Made by a program: the position numbers and the translations under genes
In this document: one piece after another, positions 1 through 5,395 of the stretch
Position numbering within the stretch: the first letter of the stretch is position 1
Layout of the letters: each line of letters starts with the position of its first letter
Notes under the pieces: generated by a model
Database searches by the model: none
What the model was told of the DNA's origin: nothing
What the model saw: only the letters and a program-made list of their open reading frames with translations
NCBI GenBank assembly: GCA_002423675.1
Contig: DINM01000063.1
Span: forward strand, 13,694 to 20,689
Source: Verrucomicrobia bacterium UBA5540
GTDB lineage: Bacteria; Verrucomicrobiota; Kiritimatiellia; Kiritimatiellales; Tichowtungiaceae
Direction of reading: 5' to 3'
DNA: 6,996 nucleotides

Positions 1-150
1 GCAACCTACTCATTTTAAGAGTTTTACACCGCAAAGTTATTCAAATACTGGAATAAAAGTGCGTTGATACCTCTTGCCATTTCTCGTTGAACTTCAGTAC
101 ATTGCAAACAGTTTCAAATATAGTCGGCTTTCTACCAAATCAAGGGCATC

Positions 151-921
151 GTGAAATCATTAGGATGGATATCATCAACTGTACTGACCTTTCTCGTGGC
201 GAATATTGCCTTCGGGGATCTTGTTGCACACTACACGTTCAATGATCCGAATGACCGCTATAAAGATGTAACCGGAAACGGCTATAATGGAGCCGCGGCC
301 GGCAGCGGCACAACCTTTGTACCCAGCGGGATTACCGGTTTGGGCGATGCGATGGATTCCACGACATCGGGCAGAGTTCTGGTTAACACCCCTATCACAG
401 AAGTCAGCCTCTCCAACTTTGCCATCAGCTTCTGGGCAACAACCGGCACAGCCTGGGATGACTGGATGTCGTTTAGCAGCCCGCTTCTAACGCTGATGAA
501 TGTCGGCTCAACCATTTTCCTCAACAATGCACGGAACCCTTCTCTGACCGGATACACTGACTGGCAGCTTGCCTCAGACGCCCTTATCGGTGGCCTGAAT
601 CATATTGTCATCAGCGCGAACTCCACCTCCGAAACCGCAACGCTGTATATCAACGGCGTTCTGGCAGATACCAGCGCATGGACTGTTTCCCCGGACGTAA
701 CTTTGGGCTACCTGACGATCGGCGGCGCCGGAGACACCACCGTACGGGACATCGATGCCACCATCGACGATGTTCAAATCTATGACACGGCTCTTTCTTC
801 CGGCGATGTCTCGCTTCTGTACAACACCCCGGGCAGTGTGATTCCCGAACCCGCCACGCTCAGCGTAATCGCTTTCGTCAGCGCAATCGGCCTTTTCATC
901 CGCCGCCGCTTCATAGATTAA
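151..921 (+). CDS. Secreted LamG-like (concanavalin A-like) PEP-CTERM protein
   Basis: Predicted 256-residue exported protein. Residues 1-22 form a signal peptide: a Lys near the start, a hydrophobic core, and a likely cut after A-F-G before D23. Residues 24-228 resemble a LamG/concanavalin A-like jelly-roll: LVAHYTFND at the start, the DVTGNGYNG turn (39-47), a NHIVISAN strand (150-157), TLYINGV (164-170) and the closing IDDVQIYDTALSSGDVSLLY (205-224). This order is typical of bacterial LamG-3 domains, which often bind glycans. The tail from residue 231 is a PEP-CTERM signal: IPEP, a hydrophobic helix, then FIRRR. In known systems this is cut and sorted by an exosortase. The start is GTG with a weak AGGG four bases upstream; no other start gives a signal peptide. 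It is the only rightward gene in the window. Fold class is fairly secure; ligand is unknown. Confidence 0.88.
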   Translation: MKSLGWISSTVLTFLVANIAFGDLVAHYTFNDPNDRYKDVTGNGYNGAAAGSGTTFVPSGITGLGDAMDSTTSGRVLVNTPITEVSLSNFAISFWATTGTAWDDWMSFSSPLLTLMNVGSTIFLNNARNPSLTGYTDWQLASDALIGGLNHIVISANSTSETATLYINGVLADTSAWTVSPDVTLGYLTIGGAGDTTVRDIDATIDDVQIYDTALSSGDVSLLYNTPGSVIPEPATLSVIAFVSAIGLFIRRRFID

Positions 922-948
922 AACGGGTCTGATCTTCAAATTCCAAGC

Positions 949-979
949 CGGATGCGAGGCTTCTTCGCCAATCCGTTTT
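949..979 (+). terminator. Probable intrinsic terminator of the LamG-like gene
   Basis: About 27 bases after the stop codon, CGGAT-GCGA (949-957) can pair with TCGC (965-968) and ATCCG (971-975). This leaves a two-base bulge (CA, 969-970), a seven-base loop and a following TTTT (976-979). The bulge and the short T-run make it a moderate rather than strong terminator. Confidence 0.5.
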
Positions 980-985
980 CGAGTC

Positions 986-1063
986 TCTAAAAATATTCAA
1001 CACACCATTCTCAACAGCCAAGGCTCAATGAGAGTTAAACCTTGATTGTTGACTATTGAATAT
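986..1063 (-). terminator. Long imperfect inverted repeat, possible terminator of the leftward operon
   Basis: Nested complementary arms are visible. ATATTCAA (993-1000) pairs with TTGAATAT (1056-1063), TCAACA (1011-1016) with TGTTGA (1047-1052), and CAAGG (1019-1023) with CCTTG (1040-1044), with mismatched spacers between. On the minus strand the structure begins just after the oxidoreductase stop codon and ends in a T-run (complement of the A-run at 989-993), as a leftward terminator would. The unpaired spacers are unequal (10 and 3 bases), so a decayed mobile or REP-like repeat is an alternative. Confidence 0.4.
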
Positions 1064-1069
1064 GCCCGC

Positions 1070-2059
1070 CTATTCCCCGGGATATTTCATGCCCCACTGG
1101 GCGCGAAGCGTATCCATTGTACGCATCGTTTCAAGTGTTTCATCGAGCGGCAGAAGCGGGCTTTCAATGAGGCCTTCGCGCAGACAACGATGAACTTCGC
1201 GGATTTCGTGTTCGAAGCCATTCGGTTCGCATTGAATTGTTTCCGGTGAATGACCGAACCGGGTGACGATGACCCGATCCGATCCGTAAAAGTGCGGAAT
1301 CCGGATTGTACCTTTCGTTCCGGTGATAACCGCTTCACGAGGACGATCCTCACGAAACGAGGCAATCAGTTCAGCGCGCCTGCCGCCGGAATAATCAAAG
1401 GCGTATTCAGACGTCGTATCCACGCCGGTCCAAGCCATTGTCGCTGAACTACTGATCCGTTCAGGAGCCTGTCCAAAAACCATGTGGGCATAAGCGATTG
1501 GATAAACACCGATGTCGAGCAGCGCTCCGCCCGCCAGATACGGATTGTACATACGGTTCCACGGCATGGTTTTAATCGAAGGCGGCATCTTCACACAAAA
1601 GGCGGCACGCAGATCGCGCACCTCGCCGATCGTGCCTTCGGCGATCAACTCGCGGACTTTGGCGGTCGACGGATTGAAGCGCGTCCACATGGCTTCCATA
1701 CAGAAGAGGTTTCTTGCGCGCGCCAGCGCAATGACTTCTTCCGCCTCTGTAGCATTGCGGGTGAAGGCTTTTTCGATCAGCACCGGCAAGCTGTGATTCA
1801 GACAGAGCGTTGCCGCCGCCGCATGTTCAGCGTGCGTATTCGCGATATAAACAGCATCCAGTTTTTCGCGGTCGAGCATTTCAGCATAGCTTCCGTACAC
1901 TTGCGGAACGCCCAGCTTCTTTTGGAGCCGCCGCGCACAGCGAATCGATTTGGAGGCCGCCGCGACAACATGCCCCTCACCCGTTTTTTCCAAACCTTGG
2001 AAAAACTTCGGGGCAATCAGCCCGCAACCGATGATACCCCAGCGGAATTTTTCTTTCAT
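1070..2059 (-). CDS. Gfo/Idh/MocA-family NAD(P)-dependent oxidoreductase, dihydrodiol dehydrogenase-like
   Basis: Predicted 329-residue cytoplasmic dehydrogenase. The Rossmann nucleotide-binding loop is GIIGCGLIA (residues 8-16). The usual EKP catalytic-lysine motif is E96-K97-A98, so the lysine is kept but the proline is replaced. MEAMWTRFNP (121-130) and GGALLDIGVYP (177-187, with D182 and Y186 in the expected catalytic region) match the branch containing dimeric dihydrodiol dehydrogenase and similar sugar dehydrogenases. Length is normal for the family. The ATG is supported by AGGAG six bases upstream (2066-2070). It shares one base with the stop codon of the protease gene before it (TGATG), so translation is probably coupled. 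Residues 20-25 (FQGLEK) are encoded by the dispersed palindrome. The substrate cannot be told; a sugar or polyol, or a cyclitol, is likely from the family. Confidence 0.9.
   Translation of the reverse strand: MKEKFRWGIIGCGLIAPKFFQGLEKTGEGHVVAAASKSIRCARRLQKKLGVPQVYGSYAEMLDREKLDAVYIANTHAEHAAAATLCLNHSLPVLIEKAFTRNATEAEEVIALARARNLFCMEAMWTRFNPSTAKVRELIAEGTIGEVRDLRAAFCVKMPPSIKTMPWNRMYNPYLAGGALLDIGVYPIAYAHMVFGQAPERISSSATMAWTGVDTTSEYAFDYSGGRRAELIASFREDRPREAVITGTKGTIRIPHFYGSDRVIVTRFGHSPETIQCEPNGFEHEIREVHRCLREGLIESPLLPLDETLETMRTMDTLRAQWGMKYPGE
1985..2005. repeat. Dispersed palindrome, perfect copy inside the oxidoreductase gene
   Basis: Nine-base perfect arms TTTTTCCAA and TTGGAAAAA surround the three-base spacer ACC. 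On the coding (minus) strand it is read in frame as FFQGLEK in the first helix after the nucleotide-binding loop. It has the same core and the same spacer as the copy at 6669-6687. Confidence 0.9.
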
Positions 2060-2871
2060 CAGGATCTCCTGTACGGACTGGCCTTATATGCCGCCAGCGC
2101 GGCGGGAAGTTTTGTACGCAGATTCTGCAGTCGGACCGCATCCGCCGGATGAGTGGAAAAGATGCTGTCGGCAGGATCGTGTCCGGTGCGCTGCTGCGCG
2201 GCGCGCTCCCAGATACGCAGGGCGGCGCGAGGGTCGTAGCCAGCCTTGGCCATGTACATCAGGCCGACACTGTCGGCCTCGGTTTCATCCGCACGCGAAT
2301 AGCGCGTAACCCAGATGCCGTTGTAGAGAACAAAGGCACCGCCTAGCGCGGTGGCCAGCTCATCCTTCTCTTTGGCCTGCGCGAAAATTGTCGCGCCCAG
2401 GAACAGCGCGTTGAGCAGCATCTGGCGGGTCATTGCTTCGGTGGAATGGCGGCAGTTGACGTGGGCGATTTCGTGCGCCAGCACCGCGGCCAGTTCGTCG
2501 TCGTCCTTCACCAGTCCGTCTTTGGGGTTCCATAATCCTTCGTAAACCATGATTTTCCCGCCGGGCGCGGCCATGGCGTTGACAATATTGGTTTGAATCA
2601 GCGTCACTTCGTACGGCAGATTGGGCAGGTCGGACACCGCACTGATACGGCGCACCATTTCTTTGAGTTGCGCAACGCGGGCACGATCTGCATTGATCGG
2701 CACGCCCTGCTTGCGCATTTCCTTGATGGTTTCATCATAAACCTGCGTGCCGATCTCCACATCCTGCTGTAGCGAATAGAAGTTGCGGGTTTGCTGCCCG
2801 GTCACCGCATCAATCGCCGTGCAACCCGTCAGAATCAACAGCATGCAGCAAAACAGGATTCTTGTTTTCAT
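2059..2871 (-). CDS. M48-family zinc metallopeptidase, lipoprotein
   Basis: Predicted 270-residue envelope protease of the M48 (LoiP/BepA-like) group. The N-terminus is a lipoprotein signal: K2 and R4, a hydrophobic core, and lipobox LTGC with Cys17 as the lipidated residue. The zinc site is HEIAH (133-137), with the third ligand expected to be E196 in SRADETEAD (192-200). VNAMAAPGGKIMVYEGL (97-113) is the typical strand before the active helix, and FSTHP (238-242) is the conserved C-terminal motif. No TPR repeats follow, so it is the short single-domain form. Family members act in quality control of outer-membrane proteins; that role here is inference. ATG 2871 is chosen because it starts the signal peptide. 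A TTG farther upstream (2925) would add 18 non-signal residues and overlap the preceding gene. It lies four bases after the dehydrogenase stop with no clear Shine-Dalgarno, which suggests translational coupling. Confidence 0.92.
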   Translation of the reverse strand: MKTRILFCCMLLILTGCTAIDAVTGQQTRNFYSLQQDVEIGTQVYDETIKEMRKQGVPINADRARVAQLKEMVRRISAVSDLPNLPYEVTLIQTNIVNAMAAPGGKIMVYEGLWNPKDGLVKDDDELAAVLAHEIAHVNCRHSTEAMTRQMLLNALFLGATIFAQAKEKDELATALGGAFVLYNGIWVTRYSRADETEADSVGLMYMAKAGYDPRAALRIWERAAQQRTGHDPADSIFSTHPADAVRLQNLRTKLPAALAAYKASPYRRS

Positions 2872-2875
2872 GATT

Positions 2876-3559
2876 TTAGAAATTCGATTCAACCATTGGA
2901 CGATAAACCAGTTCGTGGACAACAACGTCGTCCGGAGCGTTGATGCAGTCCACGATCATTTGCGCGGCAGATTCCGCTTTCAGATAATCAGGCCGCTCTT
3001 CCGGACGAAAGTCCGTATCCGTTCCGCCGGGATAAACGCCGGTGACTTTCACATTCACCAGCCGCGCCTCTTTGATGAGGCATTGCGTGAAGCCGTGCAA
3101 AGCATACTTGAGCGAGCAGTAGGTCGAATAATTCGGCGCACTGGTGCGGGCGATGGTGCTGACGACATTGAGAATGTGTCCGCTCTTGCGCGCGCCCATT
3201 TCGCGCAGCGCTTCGCGGCAGAGCAAATACGGCGCACGGAAGTTGATCGCGTACGATGCGTCGAGCCGCTCCGCCGGCACATCAATAATCGGCTCCTTTC
3301 CTAGATTGGCTCCAGCGTTATTGATCAGAATATCAATCCCGCCGAGCACCGCAGAGGCCGCTGCGTAGAGTGCAACCGGCGCATCCGGATCTGCCAGATT
3401 GAATGACTCGCCGAGGCAGCCGGTTTCGTTTTTTAGTTCATCGAGCAGCCGCTGGTCGCGACCCGTTGCAAAAACGGTGAAGCCCTGCGCACAGAGCTGT
3501 TTGACCACTTCGCGCCCGATCCCGCGCGTTGTTCCTGTGACTAAAGCCGTACGACTCAT
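2876..3559 (-). CDS. Short-chain dehydrogenase/reductase (SDR)
   Basis: Predicted 227-residue classical SDR oxidoreductase using NAD(P)H. The cofactor loop is TGTTRGIG (residues 8-15), the structural motif is NNAG (80-83), and the catalytic residues are S134, Y147 and K151 (YCSLK). N106 is likely the fourth member of the tetrad. The YPGGTDTDF segment (176-184) is the usual loop after the active site. Slightly shorter than the common 250 residues, but complete. The ATG at 3559 has AGGAG seven bases upstream (3567-3571) and begins directly with the first beta-strand (SRTALVTG). A longer frame from a TTG at 3616 would translate the two upstream palindromes and is unlikely. First gene of a three-gene operon with the protease and the Gfo-type oxidoreductase. 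The substrate is not predictable from sequence. Confidence 0.92.
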   Translation of the reverse strand: MSRTALVTGTTRGIGREVVKQLCAQGFTVFATGRDQRLLDELKNETGCLGESFNLADPDAPVALYAAASAVLGGIDILINNAGANLGKEPIIDVPAERLDASYAINFRAPYLLCREALREMGARKSGHILNVVSTIARTSAPNYSTYCSLKYALHGFTQCLIKEARLVNVKVTGVYPGGTDTDFRPEERPDYLKAESAAQMIVDCINAPDDVVVHELVYRPMVESNF

Positions 3560-3573
3560 TTTCCGTCTCCTGT

Positions 3574-3590
3574 TTTCCAAGGATTGGAAA
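3574..3590. repeat. Dispersed palindrome, perfect copy, operon-proximal member of a tandem pair
   Basis: TTTCCAA and TTGGAAA flank the spacer GGA. It ends two bases before the AGGAG ribosome binding site of the SDR gene. Its centre (3582) is 22 bases from the centre of the neighbouring copy (3604), about two helical turns. Confidence 0.88.
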
Positions 3591-3594
3591 CATT

Positions 3595-3613
3595 TTTTCC
3601 AAGGGTTGGAAAA
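3595..3613. repeat. Dispersed palindrome, perfect copy, terminator-proximal member of a tandem pair
   Basis: TTTTCCAA and TTGGAAAA flank the spacer GGG. On the minus strand its first arm overlaps the end of the T-rich tract of the preceding terminator. Confidence 0.88.
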
Positions 3614-3642
3614 CAAAAACGCCCCGGAAGTGCCGGGGCGTT
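3610..3642 (-). terminator. Strong intrinsic terminator after the PEP-CTERM pair
   Basis: AACGCCCCGG (3618-3627) pairs perfectly with CCGGGGCGTT (3633-3642) around a five-base loop. On the minus strand this GC-rich ten-pair stem runs straight into TTTTTGTTTT (complement of 3610-3619). It lies 22 bases after the stop codon of the lectin-like gene and separates it from the SDR operon. Confidence 0.93.
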
Positions 3643-3664
3643 AGAAAACCTGCGAAGCTCCGGA

Positions 3665-4459
3665 TCACTCGATGCACCGGCGGCGAATGAAATATGCCGC
3701 GGCAACAATCGCAGCAATCAGAGTTGCACCGGCCGGCTCGGGAACGGTGCTGATGTTTACGTTATCGATAAAGACATCCTCATACGAGCCGCCAGTGCGC
3801 GCGGCAAAGGCAAACTGCGCGCCGGAAAGCGGCGTGAAGTCTGCGACATTCAGATCGGTAAAGATGGCCGTGCCGCCGTACGTCACATCTAATCCGTTGG
3901 CATCCCAGTTAATAAAAACCGACTGAAACGGATCGCTGAGCGACGACGCGATGACCGGCGGAACAGCCGTGTTGTTGCCGGCGCTGACACCGTTGACAAA
4001 AACCTCAATAGACTGCGGATCGCCGCCGTTATCATAGGTATCCCATCCGATTGACAGCATTGAGCCGCTGCCGGAATACATTCCTTCTTCGCCGCCGTAG
4101 GCCAGCGTGCCGAGGGTTCCGAAGTTGAAAGAAAAGCCGTCCGCCGTATTTCCGGTATCATCTTTGATCAGTAAATCAAAGGTGGTGGTAAAACTCTGCA
4201 CAACAGTTCCGGCATCCAAATCGCCGACAGCGAAGTTTCCAATGGTTCCGGCGGTTCCATCCTGCGTCAGCCGCAGCGCCTTCCAGCTTCCATTGTCATA
4301 AACCTGAGCAATTCCGCCTATGTTGTCGGTAATCGTCGTTCCATCGCCAAGATCCGTACTGCCGGCGGACGCCGAATTAAAATTCTGAGAATAACTGCCA
4401 GCCTGTACGGAGACTGCCGCCATCAGAAGCACTGTGAAAGAACATAACCATTTTTTCAT
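3665..4459 (-). CDS. Secreted L-type-lectin-like PEP-CTERM protein
   Basis: Predicted 264-residue exported protein. Residues 1-20 are a signal peptide (two Lys, hydrophobic core, cut after V-Q-A). The body resembles a bacterial L-type (legume) lectin jelly-roll: ADGFSFNFG (106-114), the LSIGWDTYDN strand (135-144) that in lectins carries metal/sugar ligands, VFINWDANGLDVTYGG (181-196), and the closing FAFAARTGGSYEDVFIDNV (216-234). The tail from residue 239 is VPEP, a hydrophobic helix and FIRRR, a PEP-CTERM sorting signal. ATG 4459 is chosen because it starts the signal peptide; an in-frame GTG at 4546 would add 29 residues and overlap the upstream gene. Only a weak AGAG precedes it. It follows the other PEP-CTERM gene by 22 bases and is closed by the hairpin at 3610-3642, so the two form one transcript. 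Carbohydrate binding is likely; the ligand is unknown. Confidence 0.88.
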   Translation of the reverse strand: MKKWLCSFTVLLMAAVSVQAGSYSQNFNSASAGSTDLGDGTTITDNIGGIAQVYDNGSWKALRLTQDGTAGTIGNFAVGDLDAGTVVQSFTTTFDLLIKDDTGNTADGFSFNFGTLGTLAYGGEEGMYSGSGSMLSIGWDTYDNGGDPQSIEVFVNGVSAGNNTAVPPVIASSLSDPFQSVFINWDANGLDVTYGGTAIFTDLNVADFTPLSGAQFAFAARTGGSYEDVFIDNVNISTVPEPAGATLIAAIVAAAYFIRRRCIE

Positions 4460-4481
4460 TTTTATACTCTGGTTCTTCAGT

Positions 4482-5306
4482 TTAAATCGAAAGCCGACGG
4501 CGAATGAACCATGCCGCAGCCGCAATGAATGACAGTAATGATACACTGACCGGCTCGGGAATCACGCCGACAATCTGAATCCCGTTGATAGGCGCCCGTT
4601 GATTGTTCATATCCTGCGCACTGCCCGGCGTTGCCGTAAGCGTGAAACCTGATCCGGTCAGACCGGTAAAGATAATCATATTCCCTTCACTGTTGTTCGG
4701 AGAAACCGGCCAGTTCTGGTTGCCGGTTCCGTCCGCCACCGGAATCTGAAACAGTCCGTTGGCATTGTTACCGCTGCCACTGTTGAAATCGACATTTTCG
4801 CTGTCTTCATTCAGTACAGAAGTTCCCCCGATTGTATAGGTTCCGCGGGTCCAGTTCGTTGAGTTATTCCCGTCGATGTAAACAATGACGGAATAGGTAC
4901 CGCTCACCTGAAGTCCGGAGAGGGAAATGGAGGTCATGTTTTCGGATGCGTTATCAAGATATCCCCGCATCATTGTTGTGTTGGCAGACGTATTCGCTCC
5001 GCTGGTGGTATCGGAAAGATCCCATACATTGTCTGCACTCCAGGAAACGGTAACACCGTCCGCAACCGTGCCGCTGGAGTTTTTCAGATTCCCGACATTG
5101 GAACCGGTGTTTCCATTAAGATTATTCCAGTTGGCGACCATCGTGCTGCCCAGCGTATTGCCGGATTCGTTGCCAACCAGCCCGGCAAGATCAGATGAGC
5201 CTAGCGTGTAAGCACTGCTGCGGCCGGTAAAGTTCAAACTGATTATTTCCGCCCCGCAAATCCCTGCGAGCAAAACCGTAAAGCTGCATATCATGTGTTT
5301 ATTCAT
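4482..5306 (-). CDS. Secreted PEP-CTERM protein with Asn/Gly/Ser-rich beta-sandwich
   Basis: Predicted 274-residue exported protein of unknown function. Residues 1-19 are a signal peptide with likely cut after C-G-A; its CSFTVLL stretch is shared with the signal peptide of the downstream gene. The mature part is low in charge and rich in Asn, Ser, Gly and Thr. It shows a strand pattern that I recognise from many secreted proteins of Planctomycetes and Verrucomicrobia: ISLNFTG (22-28), an ANWNN turn (58-62), VTVSWSADN (85-93), YSVIVYIDGN (138-147), YTIGGTS (157-163), MIIFTGLTGS (210-219) and APINGIQIV (238-246). This suggests a galactose-binding-like beta-sandwich, not a named enzyme. The tail from 249 is IPEP, hydrophobic helix, FIRRR. 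ATG 5306 is preferred over a TTG two codons upstream; only a weak AGAG precedes it. First gene of a pair. Confidence 0.85.
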   Translation of the reverse strand: MNKHMICSFTVLLAGICGAEIISLNFTGRSSAYTLGSSDLAGLVGNESGNTLGSTMVANWNNLNGNTGSNVGNLKNSSGTVADGVTVSWSADNVWDLSDTTSGANTSANTTMMRGYLDNASENMTSISLSGLQVSGTYSVIVYIDGNNSTNWTRGTYTIGGTSVLNEDSENVDFNSGSGNNANGLFQIPVADGTGNQNWPVSPNNSEGNMIIFTGLTGSGFTLTATPGSAQDMNNQRAPINGIQIVGVIPEPVSVSLLSFIAAAAWFIRRRLSI

Positions 5307-5395
5307 AATCAACCACTCTGAATACGGCTTGATTATTACGGATTTTCCAACCGGAAATAAACGCTGATTTTTAACAAAGTTTTCATCGAACTGCT

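Noticed and set aside
74..103. Possible promoter TTGCCA, 18 bases, TACATT upstream of the LamG-like gene
   Set aside because: Only partial matches, in an AT-rich leader where such pairs arise by chance. TATAGT at 119-124 has no matching -35. No firm promoter is called in 1-150.
941..946. Isolated TTCCAA half-site after the LamG-like gene (another at 4235-4240)
   Set aside because: No TTGGAA partner at the three-base spacing; expected by chance.
1484..2152. 222-codon open frame on the plus strand opposite the Gfo-type oxidoreductase
   Set aside because: Rich in Arg, His and Phe with no recognisable motif. It is the antisense of a gene with clear family motifs.
2872..2925. Upstream TTG start for the M48 protease
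   Set aside because: It would bury the lipoprotein signal behind 18 residues and overlap the SDR gene; ATG 2871 starts the signal peptide directly.
2783..3304. 173-codon plus-strand open frame across the protease/SDR junction
   Set aside because: Antisense shadow with no domain, signal peptide or ribosome binding site; both genes beneath it are well supported.
3560..3616. Upstream TTG start for the SDR, translating both palindromes
   Set aside because: ATG 3559 has a good AGGAG and starts at the first beta-strand. The extra residues are only the palindrome sequence read in frame.
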